From: Numida meleagris
Lineage: Eukaryota; Chordata; Aves; Galliformes; Numididae
Length of the DNA stretch: 64,000 bases
Reading direction: 5' to 3'
Assembly: GCF_002078875.1 (NCBI RefSeq)
Contig: NC_034412.1
Coordinates: forward strand, 81,361,575-81,425,574
Below the pieces are notes generated by a model. The model saw only the letters and a list, made by a program, of their open reading frames with translations. It was not told where the DNA came from and did no database searches. The position numbers and the translations under genes are program-made. Positions within the stretch are counted from its first letter, which is position 1; each line of letters opens with the position of its first letter. Shown here in pieces: positions 23,996-34,742 of the stretch.

Positions 23996-25978
23996 TCTTA
24001 GCATTTGTGCAAGTTGATCACTTTTTATTAAAAAAAAAAATACATGATTCTATGATATATATCTGTGTGTTCGTGTGTGTCATTATTGATCAAATTATTA
24101 TTTGTCTATAAAATATTTTGTTACTAAATAGTTTATATTTCCATATTAAAATAGCAGGCTGGTGGACAGATTGAATATTTTATGCTTGATTTTAAATTGA
24201 TGGATGGATTCCGTGTGTGTTTATCTGATTTTCAGATGTTTATTTAAATAAACTGACCTTGAATATTTCTGAGAGACATCTGCCCATATTTAGGTGCATT
24301 TTATTTTCAGCATCCTACTAATGATATGAAAAGTGAATGATACCATATAAAACACGGAACTGTTCAGACACCAGGGCTCTTCGAAGTTAGAAGGAGGGAT
24401 ATTGATCAAAGTTCACTGAATTGAGTCAAGTCAAGATGAAGTACAGCAGTTCAGTGACTTTCATGTTGCTCCCAAAGGTAGTTTGTTCCTCACAGATAAA
24501 GCTGCTGGGTTTGGAGTGGGCAAGAGGAATTACACGAGAGGAGTGGTTGAGAAGGGAATAATAGGGTCAAGTTTACTCAGTGATCTACTGCTAAGCAAAT
24601 AAGTTGCAAGGCGAGGAGAGGGCACCTCCCTGCACCCCTTGCAGAAAAGGAAAGATTAGGAAAGTAAACAGTCAGACAAATTCCATTAAAGCATGTACTT
24701 CTGTGTAAGAAGAGGAAATGGAGCATTCCATGCTTAAAAAAGAATTATATTTCCCTGTGATCTAATGGGGGGCTCATCACTAAGTGGTGACTGCAGATAT
24801 CCACAGTGTCAAAAGTGCAGGTTCATCCTGGCTGTATCTGAAAAATAAAGCTATAATATTTAACCTATGCACTAGCAGTTTGAATTCTCTCCTCTTCTCT
24901 GTACTGTAAATTTTTTAGATGCCTTTGTTTCTCAGTAAAAGATGAAGTTCTAGATTCAGCACATCATCATGGAATTTGAGCTAAGCCAAACTGGGTAGGT
25001 TGGCATTTATATTGCAGGGTTATATTTTTAAAGGAATAACAAGAATCCCTCTCTCAGATAGCAACAGAAGAATATATTCTACTTGAAGAGAAATGTCATA
25101 GAATCTTTCAACAAGTGGCCAGGCAGGGGTACTGTTTACACCAAAATATTTACAGTTGTGTTCTGTTGTGGGTTGTTTTTTTTTATTATTATTTTTTTTT
25201 ACTAGAGTAGGAGTGATCATTATCCTTAGATAACCCACATTCAGCTTTTCCCTGTATTTCTTCGATAGTTTGACTTGTTTATAACATGCTTCCTTATTTT
25301 TCTGTCATAGGGGTACCAATTATCAGCAACTTCAGTTACATAATTAGAAGAATTGACATTAAATAGTTAGAAAGCTGGTTTGGCATTTGGGAACTCTCAT
25401 TATGATTCCCTTCCTTTGTGACCTTAGGGTCTAGAAAATGGTGGAAATTACGCTAGTTAGCTCACAAACCGTTGTGAGGGTAAGTAGACTAGAAGATGCT
25501 TCAGACGCTGGAGTAGTGAGGCCATATGAGACATGTCTGCAGATCTCTTGTAATCACACTGTCAAAACTTGGAGTCCACGTTTGAAATTTGATTGTGGTT
25601 ATAGCTACGAACAGCTTCAACTGTTTGAGACTTTTTATACAAAAAGGCATTCTGAATCCAACCAGAAATGTGCTCGCATTAACCAGTACCTCACTTTATT
25701 CTTTGCCATGAATGACTTCTATTTTTTTCTTGAGATACCAGGTAGTCGCATCTCAGATTCTAATAAAAAATAGTTCCAATATAAATTACAGTAAGATTTT
25801 TACTGTAGTATGGTAAGCATCTTCTGATGAACATCTATATCCTTTCTTCAGCTGAGTTTCATGTTTCCTGTTCTTTCTAAGCAATAAGAAAAAAACATTA
25901 ACTTTCTTATTTATTACAAATAGTATATATTTATTTATACTCATGTTTTTATATAGAGTATTGCCTTTGCTCTTGGGA
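23996..25978. other. KCNIP4 intron between CR1 copies
   Basis: AT-rich unique sequence. An ATG-initiated frame of 111 codons at 25438-25773 matches no family I know and is listed among rejected items. Confidence 0.6.
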
Positions 25979-26437
25979 CGGGTCCAGAGGAGGGCCACCA
26001 AGATGATCAGAGGGCTGGAGCACCTCTCCTATGAGAAAAAGTTGAGGGAACTGGGCTTGTTTAGCTTGGAGAACAGAAGGCTCTGGGGAGACCTCATTGT
26101 GGCCTTCCAGTACTTGAAGTACTTGTATAAACAGAAGGGGGTACGACTGTTTACATGGGTGGATAGCGATAGGACAAAGGGGAATGGTTTTAAACTGAGA
26201 CAGGGGAGGTTTAGGTTAGATATTAGGAGGAAGTTTTTCACTCAGAGGATGGTGACGCACTGGAACAGGTTGCCCAAGGAGGTTGTGGATGCCCCATCCC
26301 TGGAGGCATTCAAGGCCAGGCTGGATGTGGCTCTGGGCAGCCTGGTCTAGCGGTTGGCGACCCTGCACACAGTGGGAGCGGGGTTGAAACTTGATGATCT
26401 TTGAGGTCTTTTTCAACCCAGGCCATTCTATGATTCT
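25979..26437 (+). mobile_element. CR1 LINE 3' fragment, plus orientation
   Basis: It begins at GGTCCAGAGGAGGGCCACCA and ends at CCATTCTATGATT. A single frame from about 25980 to 26350 carries [34 protein letters not shown] and [20 protein letters not shown], the C-terminal blocks of CR1 ORF2. It is 5'-truncated. Confidence 0.93.
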
Positions 26438-26878
26438 TTTGTGAGATATATAGCACATATAATACATACATATCACATATGTAGTGAAATATATATGGCA
26501 AATAATTTAGAATGTTTTCATTTTATGGTGTAATAAATGCAAGTAGACAGATTTGCAGAATTTCATAGATTACAAATAGCAATAAGAAATATTTGTTGCC
26601 TTTTATTTCCTTTTAAATATTTCAAACCACAGGCCCTATTTCTTTGTCTCTTACTCATCATATACTTTTAATACAACATATTTGTAAGATACATGGATTT
26701 TTAATTTCAGCACAGTCTATTATTCCGATATTAAATTGTAGAGAATTTCTATAGGATTCTCTTTTCCCAGAGAAGTACAAGAAATATATTTCAGTCTAAT
26801 TTAAACTTGTAATATAAATAATGAATAGTAAATTAATGGAGAATATTTTATAATCTGGTATTGCAGGAAGACTTTTGG

Positions 26879-26902
26879 AGTCATAGAATCACCAAGGTTG
26901 GG
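26879..26902 (-). repeat. Possible very short CR1 tail fragment
   Basis: AGTCATAGAATCACCAAGGT is the complement of a CR1 terminus (ACCTTGGTGATTCTATGA). At about 24 bases it could be a tiny 5'-truncated insertion or chance. Confidence 0.35.
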
Positions 26903-29784
26903 ATCTTGTTTTGTTTAAGTAATGACACCATGGAAATACTTGTTTCTGTTATATTTCAGTAATGAATAATATGGTATAAAATGATGGGGAAAAAAAAAAA
27001 GATAGTTTTCAGTTATTTCCCCCTCCTCTAGGCAATTTTTCATTCTCATTACTGGAATCACTAAACTGAGCCCAATCAATTAGCTCACAATAATTGTTCT
27101 GGGATTGTATTCAGCCCCTGATCTTCAGATATATCAGAAAACTAACTTTTCTGCTCGCTTGCTTTTCTCACATGAACAAATCTAATGCATCGGACTACAT
27201 AAAATTCCAGCTGGTTTCTTCAGAGATGGTACATGTCCACCACTTTCTTTTCTCTCAGAATATTATGCACAAAATAGCACATTCCAAATATAGCAGTCAA
27301 CACAAAGGTATGGGTTGTTTTCATAAAAGTACTACCAATAAATGGATGCTTCACTATGTACTCATATATTACCATGAATTTGTGCTTCTAGCTTTTTTTT
27401 CCAAATGGAGATGGAATTGCTGAAAATAGTGTTATTACAAGCTTTTATTCAGATCTCTTTTATCTGTGCCAGGTTAAACAAGTATCTCATGGATGAATGC
27501 TTGAATAGAAGTGTCTGGAAAGTCATAATTAAGTAAAATCCTTAGTACCAATTTTTTGCTTTTATGAAATTTACTGATTTGTGCAATTATGCATTATTTG
27601 TATAACTGGAGGCTGTAGTCACATCTATTCCATCGATTGTTATTTAGAAAAACTAGAGAGTGTCTGCCCAAAGGCTTTCTAGTTCAAGGGTTGCTTCTGT
27701 TTGTACGGGATGGGAAGCAGATGGTGAGAATGCAGGTGGATCTGAGGGCTGCAGTCTCATTTATAGTTCTCTGCTGCTCAGAAGTAGCGGCAGGTCAATA
27801 TTTATGGCAGCTCACCTTTTCTTTACTCTCCAGAGCATCCTATTGAGCAGCATCTGATGGGAGGGGGAGATTCAGTGCTATGCTTACCTGAATAGACAGC
27901 AAGACAAAAGTGCTCCTTGGAGACTCAGGCCCTACTCACCTGAGTATAGGAAGAGGTAAATGAGCTAACATTTGCATGCAACCAGATGCAAAGACAGGTG
28001 GAGATTTTCTGCCTGTTACATGGATCATAATCAGACCCAGAGGCATTGTAATGGAAACATTTTTGGTGCGGTGTTGAACTAGGAGAATTGTGGCAGATTT
28101 CAGAAGAAACTTCTCTGAAAATCAAGCCACCTCAATTCATGACTCTGGGTTTTGGTCTGTGTGACCTAGTTGCCTATGTTTGAAAACGTGGTTCAGGCAT
28201 TAAGTGGTTCTTTGCATGCTATTTATCCTCAGCATAATGTCTTTTTATTTCTTGATGGTTTTATAACTTTTAAATAGTTGTAAATATGATCAATCTCTCC
28301 AGTGTCATGAATCCTGGCAGGACTGAAGCATGCCCAGGTACTTAACTGATCCAGGTTTTGCTGGACTAAAGCAGAGTATAGTGGACTTAGTTGGCCTGGG
28401 ATCTGCCTGGAAACTGCATAAAACTATTCAACACTGAGAAAACAGTTTTTATAGCTTTATTTTTTTGAATAATATATCTCATTCTTATTTCAATAAATAC
28501 AAGTCTTACCCTGCAGGCAGTAAGAAGTGTTATTTAGCACCAAGTGATTCACAGTGTAGTATTACTGTACTGTACAGTTTTATGTTTCTGAGTGAAAAAC
28601 ATACCTAACTATAGTTTTATTACTTTAATCCTATTATAATTGAATTCCTAAATTAGAGCATTCTTTGTGCTTTGAAATGTATTTCAGAATTACTAAGTTA
28701 GTTAGTCTAATTCAAAATATGAATGAAAAATAAGCACTGTCTCAACTTGGCTATTGTAAGCAATATCATTCACGTTCTCTATTGCTTTCTTATCAGTTAT
28801 AATCTTCTCGTGAAATATTTCTCTCTATTGCAACATTAGTTCCTAAAAAAATATCTAGAGGATTTTTCTGCAAGGCTTTCTGGCTTGTTGTGAAAAAAAG
28901 GGGAAGGAAGAATAAGTTCATGAGAATTTGGGTGTTCTTTATTTTTCTCCAGTGGTTGTGGAGGTAAAATGCCAACTCTTCACACAACTAAAATTCAGAA
29001 ATCCAGAATGTGTATTGACAGAATATAATTGTTTCATCAGATTTGTTTTCTGATTATCTTATTTAATTTGCTTTTAGATTTGATAAACATTTTACCTTTA
29101 ATTCTTTATGTTCCGCAAACTTGCAAAAATGGCAGGAAATAAAGGAAGAAATTAAAAGCAGCTGTATGTGATTCCTCTCAAGAGGCTTTCTTTCAGTTAA
29201 ACGTTCCGTTTCTGAAACATAGCTTTATGATAACAACAGAAAGCTTACCTGGGTAATTTATAGTAGTTTCGTGACTATTAGTATGAGTTTTTGACTAGGA
29301 TGCTCTAGGAAAATCATTTATCCTCCTTGAATTACCGCATCTTTAAATTTGTTGTCCATCAACTACCTGAATAATGTAAATTAATATTTTAGCAGAGTCA
29401 GGGTGGCATAGAATATGACTAATGAAGAATGGAAATATACTGAGTATTTACTTTATGTGGCACTGTGGTAATGTTTTTTGTATAGATGTTGGAATTTTCT
29501 GAGAAACTATTGATTTCTGGAGATAACTTTTTATTTTAGTTGCAAATTTCTTTTACTCCCAAAAATATCAGTATGTGATCACAATTGCAGCTAGATATCA
29601 ACTGCTGTTGCTTGTTTTGTGGAAGGCCAACTGATGCTAAATCTTCAATAATTATTCCATTTAATGTCTGTCATTTATTCATGTATTTTGCACCAGTCAG
29701 ATATTTCTCATTCAACAGCAGCACAGAAGATAGAAAGTAACTCTGAATAGGCTATTGTAAAATTAGAATTGAAAGCTTAGGTAC

Positions 29785-29800
29785 TTTTTTTTTTTTTTTT
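29785..29800. repeat. Poly(T) run
   Basis: Sixteen consecutive T. Confidence 0.85.
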
Positions 29801-30971
29801 ATCACCACAGCTGTCACCCTGCTGTTCTCAGAAAAGCCATCTTTGTCAAATGAGGAGGACAGGGCCAGCCTCTGAGGTTCTTCATGACACCATTTTTCTT
29901 GTCTTCTATGTAAAGCAGCATACTGTTAAAAGCTAAGTCATTTTACAGGGGCTAAAAAAACCCCTACATTTCATGATGTCATGATAGTAGTGTTTTAATT
30001 TAATCAATCAATAAAAGTAGCATTTTTTGATGTAAATATGTATTTGAATTTGTTTCCTTACCTTCTTAAAAATAGTAGGATATTAATAAATAGTGAAAAT
30101 GAACATATATGTTTGTATTCTAGAAGGGTCATATTCATGAAAAGATTGGACTGAGATTAACTGAAGTGATTCTTCAAGATGATAAAATCTGTATGATAAG
30201 GTACTGGATAATGAAGGTGTGGGACAAAATGAAAGTGTACTGGGCTTAAATAAGAAAAGCGAGACAGTAAAGGCATGTATGCCAAAGACATCACGTGACA
30301 GGCCCATACAAATGCACAATATCAATCTATTTTAAAAGCTGGAGGCAACAAATAAATGGAGTTAAGTCAAAACAATCTCCATATTGCTTATAGGACACTT
30401 TTTTAATGCTTTATACTGTTGTTGTAAGTTGTAATAAAGAATCATAAAAGCATCCTTGAGCATGAATTATCTAAATATTGTAAATGTTAGCTTGAAAGGA
30501 GAGAACATCACCAACAAAATATTGGCCCACAGACATCACTGAGGACTCTAATAAGAAAGTATCATATAAAAAAAGAGGAAAAAAAGACTTAATAACCTTC
30601 TAGAATTAAACTAATTCACTTATTTGAAGAATAAAGGTTAACTGTCAAAGCTAACTGAAAATGTACAATTTGTCCCAATATTTATTAAGTCAGGCTATTC
30701 TGTTTTCTTTAAGCATTAAGTACTGCAAAGTGCTGCCTTACCTTCCTATAGCCCTTCACTGTCTCAATGTATGAGGCATCATAGTACCTATCTATAGTTG
30801 TATGTTACCCCACTATAACTTTTGGAATAATAACAGAGGACAAGTAGCCAACCAGACCACCCACCAGTTAGTTGGAGTAAGACAGTGCCCATGAGGTACA
30901 TAGGATTTGGTGGTTTTGAACAAGAATCCTCTCTACTCTCACATTCCTTTATATTATCTGTATTTAAAATA

Positions 30972-32145
30972 CAAGGGCTGCTCTGAAAGTAATGCCTCTT
31001 ATTTTATTATGTTGGCCCATGACATCAGAGGCAGATGTTGGTGGTATGGCAGTAGAGGTTGAACCTTTCTGCCAATATTCTGTTAAATTTTGTTGCCATG
31101 TGACAGAGGGGCAGAAAAAATGGCACCCATTGACATTCACTGATGCTTGTTGAACTTTTATGGAAACCAAACAGTAGATGTGAGCACAGTGAAGCAGTGA
31201 GTGGTACATTTCAGCAGTGTTGACAGTGATATGAAAGACAAGCCATGTTCCAGCTGACCATGCAATGCCATGAAATGAAGAGTGTCTCAATCAGCTCATC
31301 CACACAAATCAGTAGATTACAACCAGGGAACATTGTATGGGGCTGAATATCAGCTTCATGGCATTGAAAATAATGGTGGCAACATTGGAACATTGCAAAG
31401 TTATAACAGATTGTTCCCATGAATGCTCACAAAGGAACAGAAAGAGCACCATATGGAAGTTTGTTAGAAACTGTTGAACTAATGTGAAGCTGAAGGTGAT
31501 GGTTTCTTGGGTGGCATCATTGCTGTTGACAAGACATAGTGTTACCACTATGAGCCAGAGTCAAGATGGCAGTCCATGAAGTGGTGACATTTGAATTCCC
31601 ATTGAAGAAAAAGTTCAAGATGCAGGTAAAGTGATGTGTGCTGTCTTTTGGGATAGGAAAGGGGTGATCTTCTGGATTTCCTGGAACCCAGACAAATCAT
31701 CAACTCTGACTGATATATTGCAATGCTGACTAAGCTGAAGGCTCAAACTTCCAGAGTTAGACCAGAGAAGAAGACAACTTCTTTCTTGATCCATGATAAT
31801 GCCAGGCCCCATAGCAGTTTGAAGACCATGGAACACACTGCCAATCTTGGCTGGACTGTCCTACAGCACCCACCGCATAATTCAGATTTGGTGCCTTCTG
31901 AGTTCTGTCTGTTTGGGCTGATGAAATATGACTGCGTGGGCAACACTGTCCTATTAAGAATGCTGTCATAGCAGCTATGAAACAGTGGGTCCCCTCCACT
32001 GGTGCAGATTTTTACAAACATAGCATGCAGGTCATTGCTGGTGAAAATGCATAGCTAATGGTGGTGACTGTGTTGAAAAATAGTGTTTTGTAACTGGGAA
32101 TTTGCTCTGTCAACTGATGTTATTGTGCTCATTGTAGCTGTTGTA
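30972..32145 (+). mobile_element. Mariner-type DNA transposon (Galluhop-like), copy 1, 3' end missing
   Basis: It starts right after a TA with the terminal sequence CAAGGGCTGCTCTGAAAGTA, shared with copy 2. It runs through a decayed transposase and a 3' untranslated part (GTTGAAAAATAGTGTTTT) common to all three copies, then stops at about 32145, where a CR1 copy begins. The expected right inverted repeat (the complement of AAAGTAATGCCTC) is not found there, nor after the CR1. Relative to copy 2 about 70 bases near the start of the gene are missing. Tc1/mariner elements move by cut-and-paste into TA sites. Confidence 0.88.
31100..32083 (+). pseudogene. Mariner transposase remnant, copy 1
   Basis: The proper start region is deleted. 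Recognisable pieces are the HYEPES region, then FWDRKGVI, TKLKAQTSRVRPEKKT, HDNARPHSSLKTMEH, and a C-terminal NGGDCVEK before TAG at 32081-32083. A TAG at 31537-31539 replaces the Trp codon of the GDETW-like first catalytic motif. The last acidic residue of the D34D triad, normally in PSDF, reads PSEF (GAG), so D34E. Frameshifts separate the blocks. The gene is inactive. Confidence 0.85.
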
Positions 32146-32972
32146 GAGTGACATAGACAAGCTTGAGCAGTGGGCCCAGGTGATCTTCATGAGGTTCAAC
32201 AAATCCTAGTGCAATGTCTTGCACCTGGATCAAGGCAACACCCAGTACCAATACAAGCTGGGGGATGAAAGGATTGAGCGTAGCCCTGCCAAAAAAGACC
32301 TGGGAGTACTGGTGGATGGCAAGCTGGACATCAACCAGCAAAGTACCCTTGCAGCACAGAAAGCCAACTGTATCCTGGGCTGCATCAAAAGAAGTGTAGT
32401 CCACAGGGTGAGGGAGGTGATTCTGACCCAACGTTCTGTCCTGGTGAGACCTCACCTGGAGTACTGCATCCAGATGAGGAGTCCTCCCTAGAGGAGAGAC
32501 ATGGGCATGTTGGAGCACATCCAGAGGAGGGTCACAAAAGTGCTCCAAGGGATAGAACAGCTCTCCAATGAGGACAGGCTGAGAGATCTGGAACTGTTCA
32601 GCCTGGAGAAGAGAAGGCCCTGAGGAGGAGACCTGATCATGGCCTTTCAGTATCTAAAGGGGTGCTGCAGGAAAGAAGGTGACAGACTATTCAGCAGGGT
32701 CTGTTGTGATAGAACAAGGGGAAATGATTTCAAGCTTAAAGAGGGTAGATTTAGCTTAGATATAAGGAAAAAGTCTTTTAGAGTGAGGGAACTGGAACAG
32801 GTTGCCCCGTGATGTGGTGGATGCCCTGTCCCTGGAGACTTTCAAGGTGAGACTGGATCGGGCCCTGGCAACCTGATCTAGCTGCGGTGTCCCTGTTCGT
32901 TGTATTGGAGTTGGACTAGGTGGCCCTCAGAAGTCCCTTCCAAATCTAAGGATTCTCTGATTCTATGATTTT
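32146..32972 (+). mobile_element. CR1 LINE copy joined to mariner copy 1, plus orientation
   Basis: It begins abruptly with GACATAGACAAGCTTGAGCA, an ORF2 internal position, and continues through [32 protein letters not shown] and the C-terminal blocks to the tail CTCTGATTCTATGATTTT. The frame is open for about 90 codons (32219-32491) and is then interrupted by TAG. The abrupt 5' truncation coincides with the point where mariner homology stops. Confidence 0.92.
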
Positions 32973-34570
32973 GTACCAAAGCAAATTTCAGACAGTCCAG
33001 ACTTTTAGGAATAATATTTACAGTGTAATTGAAATGAACTTCAGGTTAAAAGGCCTAGCTGCCATTATTCTTTCTGCAGTATTATTTTAAATTAGGCTAG
33101 TACGTACTGAGGCATTTCAGCTCTTATGTTCAAATTAATGCAGTGAACTGTAAGCATTTTTTTCTGAATATGTATTGCATGCAAAAGATATTTCTAAAAG
33201 AAACACAGCTGTGAAGTTTTATGGTATAAATTCAAATTTGATGTCTGTCTTGTATTTTTGCCCATTCTCACTTTCCTATGAAGAACCCTTGATGATAATA
33301 TTCTTTGTTGTCACTGGGAGTTCAGAACACAGAAGAAATGCAGAGTAAGTCCTTCTTATTGCTATCTGCAAAATAATAATCTTCAGATAATATGAATAAA
33401 TTACTATTTTTCAAATATGTGTAAAGGTCAGCTTCCACCTGTCTGTTTTTTACAGAGGAGAATTTCCACTTGCTATTGTTAGCTTAATAGTTCCTATTAA
33501 TAATGAAGCACTTTCTTGAGAGGAGAAAAATAAATTGAATGTCAAAGGATTTTCAGACTCCTTTTCAGATGATGCACAGATTTTACTATTTACAAAGTTG
33601 CATTCTGAAAATGAGACCTTTTAAGAGCCTTTTGGAGGCTTTTTTGTTTTGTTTGTTGGTTGTTTTCCTTAAGAGAGGAGTGGAAGTTTTTTGTTGGTTT
33701 GTTTTTGTTGTTGTTAGCACATAGGTATAGTGACTGAAAGACTTCTTTGGCTTAAGCCTATTCCTTAGGCAAACTGCTGTGTCACAGTGGCTTACCACTT
33801 TAATAGCTATGAAGAAATCTACCTTTCTAGGCAATTAATTCGTAGGAAAATCACCTCTTGGCTTCTTCTGCAACCTTTAATCTTTCCTTGGTCACAGGCT
33901 AGCGAAGAAAAACAGCTTAGCAAAGGTAATTGGTTTTGCTGAGCTCCCACGGATGGAACATGGAGGCTGCCTCCCAGACATTCAGCCAAGCACCCCCTGC
34001 CAGAAGCACCATGGGTGAACCACCTCTGTCAGTTGTCGTTCTCCATGATTTGGACAAACTGCATGACATCCTGACCCTGAATTACAGTAGTGGAAGAATT
34101 TTCAGAGAGTAGCATGAGCTGCTTGTGTGTTGGTTTCATTTCTCATGAGCTGGTGGCAGCCTGTCAAAGTGGGCCATGGGAATCCTCGTTTTGCCACTGT
34201 AAAAGTCACCCAGTACATCTCCTTAGAGCAGACAGCCAGTCTGATATATAATTGAATATTACTTCCTGTCTCTCTGTGGAAAGCATTATTCATTTTTCCA
34301 TCAGACTTTGTTACAAATTTGAACTGTTTCAACTGATTTTACTGCCATTGTCCCATTAAGCTCTTTTAATAATTTCCCATTCTCCTGTCAATTATCTTCA
34401 ATAAAGCGAACATAATTTGAACTTCTACAATTCTTTTGACATTATCCTCCTAAAGTGCAGCTGAATTAACATTAATATTTTCACACTTGTCTTCATATTT
34501 TTAAAAAGACCTAAAAATGGAATGGGAGTGTCAAATGCAGCTGAACACGGGATAGCACTTCGGTGCCACG
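32973..34570. other. KCNIP4 intron between CR1 copies
   Basis: Unique AT-rich sequence with G/T-rich patches at about 33640-33715. No gene recognised. Confidence 0.6.
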
Positions 34571-34742
34571 CAGCTGATGGAGCACTGGCACAGGCTGCCC
34601 AGAGACTGTGAAGTCTTCTCCTTGGAGATCTACAGAACCTGCCTGGGTGTGGGCCTCGGTACCCTGCCCTGATGTCACACCTGGAGCACGGATGGGACCA
34701 GAGGGACCCAGAGGTCCCTGCTAGCCTCAACCATTCTGTGAA
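34571..34742 (+). mobile_element. Degenerate CR1 LINE 3' fragment, plus orientation
   Basis: GAGCACTGGCACAGGCTGCC, CAGAGAC, then CTTGGAGATCTACA and GAGGTCCCTGCTAGCCTCAA, ending CCATTCTGTGA, follow the CR1 3' order in diverged form. It belongs to a different, older subfamily than the 23.3-kb copy. Confidence 0.75.

Larger units (their letters stand above)
26438..30971. other. KCNIP4 intron, mostly unique sequence
   Basis: Apart from the short CR1-like tail near 26.88 kb and T/A-runs (29785-29800), I see no recognisable gene, repeat or exon. Confidence 0.6.

Noticed and set aside
25438..25773. ATG-initiated 111-codon frame on the plus strand
   Set aside because: No motif, signal sequence or family resemblance, no splice context and AT-driven composition; more likely chance in a long intron.
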